Positions 1 through 7,664 of a stretch of DNA of 16,009 bases are shown piece by piece (position 1 is the first letter of the stretch; the number at the start of each line of letters is the position of its first letter). This DNA comes from SKVL01 sp051747785 (lineage in GTDB: Bacteria > Patescibacteriota > Minisyncoccia > Phycocordibacterales > CSBR16-193): the NCBI GenBank assembly GCA_051747785.1, contig JBNJGN010000016.1, positions 1-16,009 on the forward strand. Direction: 5' to 3'. Below the pieces are notes generated by a model that was not told where the DNA came from, ran no database searches, and saw only the letters and a program-made list of their open reading frames with translations. Made by a program: the position numbers and the translations under genes.

Positions 1-895
1 CCGGTTCAAGAAAATCCACCTTCCATACTCCTCTATCCATATCTTCCTCAGAATCAATTATTCTGAAATTCACGGGATACTCTACCCTCACTCTTACGTC
101 CTCCAAAACCTCCTTAGAGGTTGAACGTAAAATAACACTATACTCGTTAGCACTGTTTAGATAGGTCTTTTGAGGACCGTTAAAACTCAAAGCCACCGGA
201 CTATCAGTCACCTTTATAGGAAATTCCTTTTTCTTTTCAAAAAGGGCGCCGGATCCTTCTATATTGTACTTAAGTTCTACAACCAAATTATTTACCTCGC
301 CTTTTTTGCCAAACATATCAAAAGCAACCTTTCGACGACTAACGCCATCGGCTCTTAGGTCACCGAGGTCTATCCGCTCGGTGGGCATACGAGAAGATAC
401 ACCCTCCGTATCTCTTGCCGTTTCGGGATAACGTATGATCATTTTAGTATCATAAAGACTTACGTCATTTCTGTTTTTGACGGTAATATCATAGTTTACC
501 TCTTCCCCGGAAGAAACTGTTTGAGGACCTTCTATGTTAACAATTATGTTATCACCGGAAACAAAGAAGCTGCCGCTTAAAAAAACATAAACAGCCACGA
601 TCACCGAAACCAGAAAGAAGATAATCGCCCCCACAAGAAGAACTGTGGCTGTTATCTTTAAATAAGGAACCTTTTCAGGAGATTTTTTTTTCTTTGAATT
701 TTCTTCTTTTTTAGATCTCTTCTTTTTCTTAGAGATAGTGGTATCCTTTTTTTTGAATTTTTTTTGGTAATTATCCCATATATCCTCATCACTGTCGGAA
801 GAGCTATCTTTCCCTTTACCTTTATTGTAATACAAGCTTTCTTTTATGCTCCTGATACTTTTGGGCTTACTTCTGTAATTTTTACGAGGTCTCAT
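1..895 (-). CDS. Lys-rich single-pass membrane protein with Ig-like repeats (3' end off window)
   Basis: An open frame runs from an ATG at 895 to the left edge, giving 298 codons without a stop, so the C-terminus lies outside the window. Residues 1-78 are highly basic and polar, with poly-Lys runs around 46-72 and an acidic Ser/Asp patch near 30-39. One strong hydrophobic segment follows at about 79-107. The rest looks extracytoplasmic and holds two similar beta-rich units, about 116-229 and 232-298. Each has a GPQ motif early on and a later stretch ending in a hydrophobic-x-hydrophobic-x-Tyr-Pro pattern (IRYPE, VEYPV). This resembles DUF11/CARDB-type Ig-like surface repeats. The basic N-terminus before the membrane helix suggests N-in, C-out topology. 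I do not recognise a specific family; a role as a surface stalk or adhesin is inference only. A promoter lies immediately upstream. Confidence 0.75.
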   Translation of the reverse strand, partial: MRPRKNYRSKPKSIRSIKESLYYNKGKGKDSSSDSDEDIWDNYQKKFKKKDTTISKKKKRSKKEENSKKKKSPEKVPYLKITATVLLVGAIIFFLVSVIVAVYVFLSGSFFVSGDNIIVNIEGPQTVSSGEEVNYDITVKNRNDVSLYDTKMIIRYPETARDTEGVSSRMPTERIDLGDLRADGVSRRKVAFDMFGKKGEVNNLVVELKYNIEGSGALFEKKKEFPIKVTDSPVALSFNGPQKTYLNSANEYSVILRSTSKEVLEDVRVRVEYPVNFRIIDSEEDMDRGVWKVDFLEP

Positions 896-902
896 TGCAA
901 AA

Positions 903-931
903 ATTATATATTATAAATAGAAACTTTACAA
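903..931 (-). promoter_or_regulatory. Sigma70-like promoter of the left-edge membrane protein
   Basis: Read on the minus strand there is a TTGTAA -35 (926-931), a 17-base spacer and a perfect TATAAT -10 (903-908). Only 7 bases separate the -10 from the ATG at 895, so initiation would fall at or next to the A of the start codon and give a leaderless mRNA. A second TATAAT at 910-915 would give a 5' UTR of about 7 bases. This is the best-formed promoter in the window. Confidence 0.6.
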
Positions 932-939
932 AAAAGTTT
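921..939. repeat. 7-bp perfect inverted repeat over the -35 region
   Basis: AAACTTT (921-927) and AAAGTTT (933-939) are exact inverted copies separated by 5 bases. The right arm begins just upstream of the -35 hexamer (926-931), which the left arm partly covers. It could be an operator for a dimeric regulator. Chance is also plausible because the DNA is AT-rich. Confidence 0.3.
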
Positions 940-1178
940 TGCTCTCGCCCCCCCCGGCAAACGAAGATACATTGATACGGTACCAGCGGTTATTTTTTAA
1001 GTTTATACAACATGTAATCCATATTAATCTTGGGAAGCACAAAATCTATATTATGTAATATCACCAAACCTAATAAAGTTATTACCAATAATTAAAGTCA
1101 ATATACGCAAATACCTATAACTTAAACAAAGTTTTGTGATACATAGGCAATATCTTTATCGCCACTAAACAGGTGTAT

Positions 1179-1230
1179 AAGAGTTTTTAGTATATACATA
1201 TCTTCCAAACATATTTTCTCTAAAACTCTT
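1179..1230 (-). repeat. Inverted repeat spanning the stop codon of the ABC ATPase gene
   Basis: AAGAGTTTTTAG (1179-1190) and CTAAAACTCTT (1220-1230) are inverted copies with one extra T in the left arm and a 29-base spacer. The right arm includes the TAG stop codon. The transcript could fold into an 11-bp bulged stem, perhaps protecting the 3' end. No U-tract follows, so it is not a standard intrinsic terminator. Confidence 0.3.
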
Positions 1231-2059
1231 TTGTCTCTTTGATCTGTCCATCTTGGAACGTCACCACCCTATCAGCCTGCTCAGCGTATTCTGCCTCATG
1301 GCTTATCAAAACAATAGTTTTTCCAAAATCTATATTTACATCTTGCAAAAGAGATATTATTGCTTGGCCGTTTTTTGTATCAAGATGAGCCGTCGGTTCA
1401 TCCGCCAGAATGATCTCTGAGTCTTTTGCCAACGCCCTCCCCACAGCAACTCGCTGCTGTTCTCCTCCGGATAATTTTTGAGGATAAAAATCAGCACGGT
1501 CACGAAGTCCCAAGAAATCAACAGCTTCGTCAGCTTTCTTTCTTGACTTATTTTTACTATAACCCTGCAATCTTAGCTGAAACATAATATTCTCTCGTGC
1601 AGTATAGTTATAAATGAGATTATAAAACTGGAAAACATAGCTTATTTTATTGAGATGGTACTGTTTTTTTTGTTTTTCTTTCAGTTGAGCAATATTTTGA
1701 CCTTGCACAATTACTTCACCTTCCGTCGGTGAATCAATCAAACCGATCATGTTCAACAGTGTAGTCTTACCTGAACCGGAATGCCCCGTTAGGGAAACAA
1801 ACTCCGATTGATATATATCTAGATCTACACCACAAAGTGCAGATATCGCCACCTCTTCGCCAAGATCATACGCCTTGGAAAGACCTCTTACACGGATGAT
1901 AGGCTCTCGTTCAACAGCGATCGCTTTATCTCTGAATATTTTTTTGATCACTCGCTCAGACCATCCAACCTTACGCAAGTTAAACGCTATATTCTCATCG
2001 GATAACCCATAATCCCTGGCTTCTTTTATATAAGTAATGAGATCCTGTTTATAATCCAT
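1220..2059 (-). CDS. ABC transporter ATP-binding protein, LolD/MacB type, with N-terminal helical extension
   Basis: This 279-residue ATPase would power the permease encoded just upstream, 6 bases away. All nucleotide-binding motifs are present: Walker A GHSGSGKTT at 92-100, Q-loop Gln144, signature LSGGE at 196-200, Walker B ILADE at 217-221, and the switch His254 in LISHE. Overall it matches the LolD/MacB/FtsE branch, which couples to FtsX-fold permeases. Residues 1-45 precede the ATPase fold and form an extra helical segment with a Gly-Leu-Ser turn (18-20) and a GW pair (32-33). I associate similar segments with other CPR proteins from memory. The substrate is unknown; lipoprotein, peptide or antimicrobial export and cell-division signalling are all possible. 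The gene ends in TAG. A weak GGA lies 10-12 bases before the ATG, overlapping the permease stop. Confidence 0.92.
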   Translation of the reverse strand: MDYKQDLITYIKEARDYGLSDENIAFNLRKVGWSERVIKKIFRDKAIAVEREPIIRVRGLSKAYDLGEEVAISALCGVDLDIYQSEFVSLTGHSGSGKTTLLNMIGLIDSPTEGEVIVQGQNIAQLKEKQKKQYHLNKISYVFQFYNLIYNYTARENIMFQLRLQGYSKNKSRKKADEAVDFLGLRDRADFYPQKLSGGEQQRVAVGRALAKDSEIILADEPTAHLDTKNGQAIISLLQDVNIDFGKTIVLISHEAEYAEQADRVVTFQDGQIKETKEF

Positions 2060-2065
2060 ATATCA

Positions 2066-3331
2066 TTATCCGTTACTTCTTATTACATCAACTATCTTTA
2101 TGCGCGACGCCAGAAAAGCCGGTATAAAACTACCACCAACTGCCGCAATAAATAACAGTATAAAAGAATCAATAACTATACTCCAATTAAATACCGTATG
2201 AAAATCTCCAATAAGTAAAGAGATAGGGTGCCCGATAGAGTACTGATGAATAAGAAAAGAGATAAAAAGACCTATAACAAACGAAAATAGAAAATACAGA
2301 AATGCTTCCAAAATATACACACAGATCACAAATGAATTACTTGCACCCATTGATTTAAGAATACCGATCTGCCGTTTCTTTTGAAAGACATTAATAAATA
2401 TCATCGTGCCAACAATAACAAACACAGAAACAATTAATAAGTTGATGATCAATCCAGTAATAAACGAGATCGTCGCCATGATATCATCGACATATCCCGA
2501 TATCTCCCTCCATGTATACACCTCTACATTCAGGCCTTTCGCCTCTATTTTTTCCTTCACCGTTACCGCTCTTTCTTGTGGGGTTGTGAAATTAAAAGAA
2601 AAATCACGGTCTTGTATCTTTTCTCTTATCTGTGTAGCAAAGTTTTTTTTATAGTCCTTTATCTTTACAACAATTTCACTATTTTTATGCACATAATCCA
2701 ACTGCTCCAGTTCTTTCCCACTCATTATGAGCAACCAGTTGGGTATAAATGTTTTAGCATCTATAATGCCAGCGATCGTGTAATTTTTTTGTTTTCCGGA
2801 GATAGTAGAAACAGTTATCTCCTCTCCTACCTCTATCAGTTCACCATCGTATGTATTCTTACGCAGATCATCAGCTAACATTTTCCCGATAACCACCTTG
2901 CCTGAATCAGAGGATTTGATGAATTTGCCCTCTATAATATTTTCAGATAAATGTGTTGTGTCTTTTTCTTGGTCAATATCTATACCAATAGAGATATAAG
3001 GATTTGATATCTTATCCTTATACAGGATACCAAAATTACCACTACTTCTAACGGCGTAAGATTCTATTTCCTCTATTTCATCTAAAGCGCCTGTTACCTC
3101 TTTAACATCATCCAGAGATGAAGATCCTTCTTCCGGGTGAATAACAATGTGCCCGATCCAACCGATCTCACCATTGGCGAACATATACTGAAACCCGCTT
3201 AGAATACTGTTAGATATAAAAATAGCAGTAAACGCCACGCTGAGACTTGCGATGATCAATATTAAAACCACCCAACTTTTAGCAGCGTCACGAACCGAGA
3301 AAGATAATAGTGATAAAAATCTACTTATCAT
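2066..3331 (-). CDS. ABC transporter permease, FtsX/MacB/LolC family
   Basis: The 421-residue protein has the classic four-helix layout: helix 1 at about 19-42, a large extracytoplasmic MacB-like domain at about 45-280, then helices at about 288-314, 336-362 and 384-408. The stretch after helix 2 (KKRQIGILKSMGAS, 318-331) is the cytoplasmic coupling segment typical of FtsX-fold permeases and contacts the ATPase. The ATPase gene follows after 6 bases, so the two form a two-gene operon. No separate periplasmic adaptor or outer-membrane partner is encoded beside it, as expected for a monoderm-like cell. Tripartite MacAB-TolC function is therefore unlikely. The substrate cannot be read from sequence. 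A possible extended -10 promoter lies upstream. Confidence 0.88.
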   Translation of the reverse strand: MISRFLSLLSFSVRDAAKSWVVLILIIASLSVAFTAIFISNSILSGFQYMFANGEIGWIGHIVIHPEEGSSSLDDVKEVTGALDEIEEIESYAVRSSGNFGILYKDKISNPYISIGIDIDQEKDTTHLSENIIEGKFIKSSDSGKVVIGKMLADDLRKNTYDGELIEVGEEITVSTISGKQKNYTIAGIIDAKTFIPNWLLIMSGKELEQLDYVHKNSEIVVKIKDYKKNFATQIREKIQDRDFSFNFTTPQERAVTVKEKIEAKGLNVEVYTWREISGYVDDIMATISFITGLIINLLIVSVFVIVGTMIFINVFQKKRQIGILKSMGASNSFVICVYILEAFLYFLFSFVIGLFISFLIHQYSIGHPISLLIGDFHTVFNWSIVIDSFILLFIAAVGGSFIPAFLASRIKIVDVIRSNG

Positions 3332-3351
3332 AGATAATGCCCTGTATACAG

Positions 3352-3378
3352 ATTATTACAGTATATATGTAAAAACAA
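3352..3378 (-). promoter_or_regulatory. Possible promoter of the ABC permease-ATPase operon
   Basis: On the minus strand TG-T-AATAAT forms an extended -10 (hexamer 3352-3357), with TTGTTT (3373-3378) 15 bases upstream as a poor -35. Initiation would give a 5' UTR of about 13 bases before the ATG at 3331. The 129-base gap to recO fits an independent transcription unit. Confidence 0.35.
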
Positions 3379-3460
3379 ATTACGTTTATATTTTAAAACT
3401 GCATTCAGCTCACCATACGACATTAGATCAGAAAGACAGCAACTAATAAAAGACAGGGTT

Positions 3461-4051
3461 CTACCATGCCGCCTTAAGAGCCCTATTTATCTCTCTTGCC
3501 ATCTTCTTTTGCAGTACGGGGTCCTTTTTGGCAAAACCGCTTTCCTTATCTCCTTCATTTTCCAGAAGACCAAAATAAATGGCCGATTCAACATACCCTA
3601 AAGAATAAAGTATTTTTAACATCAGAGCACGTTCTTTTTCACGTAACTCCTCACCCTCACAGTTAGAAGAGGATATGTCCATAAGACCTCTCTGAACAGT
3701 GTCAAAAACCTCCTGACACCCTTCACTTTCCCCTATTAAACGAGCGCAGACTGAAACTATATCAGCGGTTACCTTTTGCGCCGAAATGTTATCCCTTAAA
3801 GAAAAATATAAATTAGTATGAGGAGTCAGATAAGTCATCCTCCAGCCACTCTTTCCAATCAAAAGACCGGCAGAGATATAACTCATATTCGTTAAACCAA
3901 ATTTGAGCCTGGACGTACTTTTTCTTACTCCTTGAGCTCTACCGTAAAGACAGCCAAACTCCCGTGTAAAAAGATGAACAGAGAGGTTATCCTCCCCCTG
4001 AGGAAAACTTCTCATCACCAAAGCTTCAGTATCATGAATATCGTATTTCAT
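3461..4051 (-). CDS. recO: DNA repair protein RecO (short form)
   Basis: RecO helps RecF/RecR load RecA at gaps and anneals single-stranded DNA. The N-terminal 80 residues fit the RecO OB-fold: a beta-strand EALVMRSF near 9-16, an acidic turn QGEDN (18-22), LFTREFGCLYGRAQGVRK (about 27-44) and a following basic segment. The C-terminal half is helical. At 196 residues it is shorter than the usual 230-250, and no zinc-binding CxxC pairs are visible. The gene begins 12 bases after the ileS stop, so it is probably cotranscribed with ileS. No Shine-Dalgarno sequence precedes the ATG. Assignment rests mainly on the N-terminal domain; a divergent RecO is the best reading. Confidence 0.75.
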   Translation of the reverse strand: MKYDIHDTEALVMRSFPQGEDNLSVHLFTREFGCLYGRAQGVRKSTSRLKFGLTNMSYISAGLLIGKSGWRMTYLTPHTNLYFSLRDNISAQKVTADIVSVCARLIGESEGCQEVFDTVQRGLMDISSSNCEGEELREKERALMLKILYSLGYVESAIYFGLLENEGDKESGFAKKDPVLQKKMAREINRALKAAW

Positions 4052-4063
4052 CAGCTTGTAATA

Positions 4064-7000
4064 CTAAAGGCACTTTAGTTCAACGGCAAACTCTTTATCG
4101 TTTATAGAAAAAGAATAAGGATCAGAAATTTTGGCATATTTAATAGATGATACCTTAACTTTTTCGTAAAGATACTCTGAAGCCTCAGCCAAAAGAGCTT
4201 CGCCTTCATCATCCGTTTCAACTATAATGTCTACAGATTGCTGAGAAGTAAGACCTTCCTTTTTTCGCAAACTCTGAAGTGATCTCACCAGGTCTCTTAT
4301 CTCTCCCTCTTTTATCAATTCCTGGTTCAGATTCGTATCCAATTTTACCTGTGTATCCATTTCAGGGTCATGTAAAACGTCCTTTACGTTAACCTCAGAG
4401 AGAATATGTTCGAGTAGATCTTCTTTTTCCAGTATCTTTTCTGAGACATCTTTCAAAAACAGCTTAGATAAGGGCTGTCTTACCCTTATACCCGCCTCAG
4501 AACGCCTTTCCAGAGCCTGTGAGACTATCTCTCTTATTTCCTTGAAATGTTCCAATACTTCTCTATCAACCTCAGATCCCTCGGGCCAGGAAGATAGATG
4601 GACGCTCTCAGGATCATCTTTTGATCTCACAACCTCAAAAACTCTCTCGGCAGTAAACGGCATAAAAGGAGCCAAAAGTAGAGAGTATCCTCTTAGAACT
4701 TCACGAGTTGTTTGAAGACACCTCTCAAGGTCAGGTCCTTCGCTCTTGAACCTGTCACGTGATCGTCTGGTATACCAGGTAGAAAGATCGTCAACAAAGT
4801 CCATCAGAGGCCTGGCGGCAATGTTTATTTCATATCTTTCCAATCCTTGAGTAACCAGTTCAACCGTCTCAGAGAGGCGAGATTCTATCCATCTATCTAT
4901 CTCTTTCTTTTTTCCCGCTTTATCACCTTCCTTCTCTCTTTCTTTGGCATAAGTCTCATAGAGATTAACCACATTCATAAGACGGTTAGTAAGTTTCTTT
5001 GATATCTCATCCACTCTGCTCTCGGAAAAAGCCAAGTCCTCGGCCTTTACCACCGGAGATGAAAGTAGGGCGTATCTCATAGCATCCGCTCCATATCTGT
5101 CAACTACATCCATAGGATCCGGATAATTTTTTAGCCTTTTGGACATTTTCTTACCATCCTCAGCCAAAACCGTTCCGTTGACCACAACCGTTTTAAAGGC
5201 ACTTCTGTCAAAAATAGCGGTAGATAAAACCAAGAGAGTATAGAACCATCCACGAGTCTGATCTTGGCCTTCGGCGATAAAATCAGCCGGAAAGTAAGGA
5301 CTGTCCTTTTTTTCAAATTGCTCTTTTGCTTCAAAGGGGTAGTGAACCTGAGCATAAGGAACTGAACCGGAATCATACCAGGTGTCAAAAACATCCGGCA
5401 CTCTTTTCATCTTTCCACCACAAGAACAGACCAGCTCTACATCATCTATGTAAGGTCTGTGCACATCAATCTCATAGTTTTCGTTACGAGGTAGTATCTT
5501 TGCAGAAAGCTCATATACTTCGGCGTTTTCCATAAAATCTTGGCTTTTATCACCTCTCATCTGAACGGAAGTTTTTCTGTCCGCAGAAGTAGCAACGCAG
5601 TTCAAAAGCCAGAGAACAGCATTGTGAGAAACTATCATTATCCGTTTGCCGGCGTATTTCATTTCCAGCTCATCCAAAAAAGAACCCAGTCTTTTTTTGA
5701 TATCCAAAAAACTCTCCCCACCCGGGATACTCCTTTCAAACATTTCGGTCCAGTCATCAAAAAGAGCCCTGTATTCATCTACGGAATGAAGATTGAGGTC
5801 GCCAAAATCAACTTCACGAAGCCTTTCGTCCTCTATGATATGCTCCTTCTGTAGTCCACATGAATCAGCCACCATCCTAGCCGTTTCTTTGGTTCGTAAA
5901 AGATCGGAAGTAATTATAATATCAGGTGGGTTTTTCAATATCTCTTTAGCAGACTTTCTTACCTGCTCTTTTCCTTTTTCCGTTAAATAATGCTCATTAT
6001 CAGGAAAAGAACTAAGTACGTGTTCCGTATTATTATCGGCCTCCCCGTGACGCATTAGAATGTAACTGTTATTGGTATCCTTAGCGATCTCATCAAAAGA
6101 ACCAATCACGGAGTACTCACCACATTCAGCACACTCCCAGATAGGTACAGGGGTTCCCCAAAATCTGGCTCTTGATATAGACCAATCTCTAGCCTCTTCC
6201 AACCATTCACCAAAACGATTTTTCCCGATGTGATCCGGTATCCATTGAACTTTTTTGTTCTCTTCCATGAGTCTTTTTCTTATATCCGTAACCTTCACGA
6301 ACCAGGAATCGGTAGCGTAGTTTAAAAGAGGTGTATCACAACGCCAGCAGTGCGGATAGGAATGGGTTATCTTTTCCTTGGAGAAAAGCCTTCCCTCACC
6401 GGCAAGGATCTTTATTATCTCCACATCCGTTGCCATATGATCATCTTTGGGTTTAACCGTTTTTCCGGCAAGCTCACCCAACTCATCAGAAAATACGCCT
6501 GTCATTTTAACGTGCTGTATAAAGGGAATATTATACTCCAGAGAAAGCTCGTAATCGTCCGAACCGAAAGCCGGAGCTATATGAACAACACCGGTACCTT
6601 CCTCGGTTGTGACAAATTCGGCCGGATATATTTTCCACCCCTTCTCCTTATCTCCATGAAGATCGCTATTTAAAAAATGATCAAAAACAGGCTCGTAAGA
6701 GTAACCCACAAGCTCTTTTCCTTTAAGGGTCTTTAGTATATCAAACCCATCTCCCATAACCCTCTCTGAAAGAGAGCGGGCAAGTATATAGAGATCTTCT
6801 TCTTTTTTAGCTACAACATAATCCACTTCCGGATTGACCGCCAAAGCGGAATTTCCCGGAAGAGTCCAAGGAGTAGTAGTCCAGCTTAAAATGTAAATAT
6901 CCCCTTTTTCTTTTAAGTCCAGGTTATCAGGTTTTAGATCTTTTATTTTGAATTTAACCGTAACAGTATTATCTTTTATATCCTTATATCCCTGATTAAC

Positions 7001-7582
7001 CTCAAAATTGGAAAGAGTGGTCTCGCAACGAGGACATATATGCATTGACTTGAATCCTTTGTATAAAAGTCCTTTTTTATGAAGCTCTTTTAAAGACCAG
7101 AAAACCGATTCACTAAAAGAAGGATTCATTGATTTATACGCATTCTCCATATCTATCCATCTTCCCAAGCGAGGAACAACTCTTTTCCATTCTCTATCAT
7201 AAAGAAGAACACTCTCTCGCGCGGCCCTGTTAAATTCCTCAATACCATAATCTTCTATTTCTTTTTTATTATTGAGACCCAACTCTTTTTCTACAAGATT
7301 TTCAATAGGCAATCCATGACAGTCCCACCCCCAAACACGGCGGACAAAGTATCCCTGCATAGTTCTAAAACGAGGTATAACATCCTTTATAGTACCGGCT
7401 AAAATATGCCCATAATGAGGAAGCCCCGTAGCAAAAGGAGGTCCGTCATAGAAAACAAAACTTCCCTTGGGCGACGCTTTTTCAAGAGATCTTTTGAATA
7501 TCTCTTTTTCTTCCCAAAAATTCAGAACCCTTTCTTCTTCAAGGGCTATTTCGCTTTTTTTATCTTCACTTTCATCCGCCAT
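4064..7582 (-). CDS. ileS: Isoleucyl-tRNA synthetase (type 2) with embedded histidine-phosphatase domain
   Basis: This enzyme charges tRNA-Ile with isoleucine. I start it at the ATG at 7582 (1172 residues); an in-frame GTG at 7600 would add six residues untypical of the family. Class I motifs are HYGH (56-59) and KMSKR (812-816). The editing domain lies between, with GTGVVHIAPAFG near 329-340. Cysteine pairs are at 183/186, 412/415, 484/487 and 719/721. Residue pattern and C-terminal domain match the archaeal/eukaryotic-like type. About 190 residues (506-694) between the 484/487 and 719/721 pairs form a separate histidine-phosphatase domain, listed on its own. The reading frame is continuous and the core resumes at VHRPYIDDV. 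The gene follows argS, and recO follows 12 bases after its stop. No ribosome-binding site is visible. Confidence 0.95.
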   Translation of the reverse strand: MADESEDKKSEIALEEERVLNFWEEKEIFKRSLEKASPKGSFVFYDGPPFATGLPHYGHILAGTIKDVIPRFRTMQGYFVRRVWGWDCHGLPIENLVEKELGLNNKKEIEDYGIEEFNRAARESVLLYDREWKRVVPRLGRWIDMENAYKSMNPSFSESVFWSLKELHKKGLLYKGFKSMHICPRCETTLSNFEVNQGYKDIKDNTVTVKFKIKDLKPDNLDLKEKGDIYILSWTTTPWTLPGNSALAVNPEVDYVVAKKEEDLYILARSLSERVMGDGFDILKTLKGKELVGYSYEPVFDHFLNSDLHGDKEKGWKIYPAEFVTTEEGTGVVHIAPAFGSDDYELSLEYNIPFIQHVKMTGVFSDELGELAGKTVKPKDDHMATDVEIIKILAGEGRLFSKEKITHSYPHCWRCDTPLLNYATDSWFVKVTDIRKRLMEENKKVQWIPDHIGKNRFGEWLEEARDWSISRARFWGTPVPIWECAECGEYSVIGSFDEIAKDTNNSYILMRHGEADNNTEHVLSSFPDNEHYLTEKGKEQVRKSAKEILKNPPDIIITSDLLRTKETARMVADSCGLQKEHIIEDERLREVDFGDLNLHSVDEYRALFDDWTEMFERSIPGGESFLDIKKRLGSFLDELEMKYAGKRIMIVSHNAVLWLLNCVATSADRKTSVQMRGDKSQDFMENAEVYELSAKILPRNENYEIDVHRPYIDDVELVCSCGGKMKRVPDVFDTWYDSGSVPYAQVHYPFEAKEQFEKKDSPYFPADFIAEGQDQTRGWFYTLLVLSTAIFDRSAFKTVVVNGTVLAEDGKKMSKRLKNYPDPMDVVDRYGADAMRYALLSSPVVKAEDLAFSESRVDEISKKLTNRLMNVVNLYETYAKEREKEGDKAGKKKEIDRWIESRLSETVELVTQGLERYEINIAARPLMDFVDDLSTWYTRRSRDRFKSEGPDLERCLQTTREVLRGYSLLLAPFMPFTAERVFEVVRSKDDPESVHLSSWPEGSEVDREVLEHFKEIREIVSQALERRSEAGIRVRQPLSKLFLKDVSEKILEKEDLLEHILSEVNVKDVLHDPEMDTQVKLDTNLNQELIKEGEIRDLVRSLQSLRKKEGLTSQQSVDIIVETDDEGEALLAEASEYLYEKVKVSSIKYAKISDPYSFSINDKEFAVELKCL
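5501..6067 (-). other. Histidine-phosphatase (phosphoglycerate-mutase-like) domain inserted in IleRS
   Basis: This in-frame segment of ileS encodes a complete-looking histidine phosphatase superfamily domain. It opens with a beta-strand and the RHGE motif (Arg511, phospho-acceptor His512, Gly513, Glu514). It continues with a Leu-Thr-x-x-Gly-x-x-Gln segment, the ITSDLLRTKETA segment holding the second pocket Arg (563), LREVDFGDL with acidic Glu590, GGES, and IVSHN with the second catalytic His653. These are the superfamily hallmarks in their normal order, so activity is plausible. The substrate cannot be inferred; phosphoglycerate, a nucleotide or a phosphorylated protein are all possible. Most IleRS proteins have only a short linker here. 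Confidence 0.93.
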
Positions 7583-7590
7583 AATGTTTA

Positions 7591-7596
7591 ATAATA
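7591..7596 (-). promoter_or_regulatory. Possible -10 element just upstream of ileS
   Basis: TATTAT (minus strand, one mismatch from TATAAT) ends 8 bases before the ATG at 7582, which would predict a leaderless ileS mRNA. No convincing -35 is present: 17 bases upstream there is only a run of T. Cotranscription with argS is the alternative. Confidence 0.3.
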
Positions 7597-7637
7597 CCAC
7601 AGCAAAAACTTATAAAAAACAAAGCATAAAGACACAT

Positions 7638-7664
7638 CGCTCCTACTACATACTCTCAGGAGCG
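7638..7664 (-). terminator. Hairpin spanning the argS stop codon, possible weak terminator or attenuator
   Basis: CGCTCCT (7638-7644) and AGGAGCG (7658-7664) form a perfect 7-bp stem with a 13-base loop that contains the argS TAG. On the minus strand a T-rich stretch follows only after about 18 bases, not directly. It lies between two aminoacyl-tRNA synthetase genes, so it may tune readthrough into ileS. It lacks the length and sequence features of a T-box. Confidence 0.35.

Larger units (their letters stand above)
896..1219. other. 324-base spacer between the ABC operon and the left-edge gene
   Basis: No supportable gene is present: the longest ATG frames I find on the minus strand are 10-15 codons. 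The left end holds the promoter and inverted repeat described separately, and a run of eight C at 948-955. The rest (about 960-1180) is AT-rich, with no tRNA-like arms and no hairpin followed by a U-tract. Confidence 0.6.

Noticed and set aside
5501..6067. The phosphatase segment as a separate gene inserted in ileS
   Set aside because: It has no stop, start or frame change at either junction, and the synthetase core resumes in frame at the expected motif.
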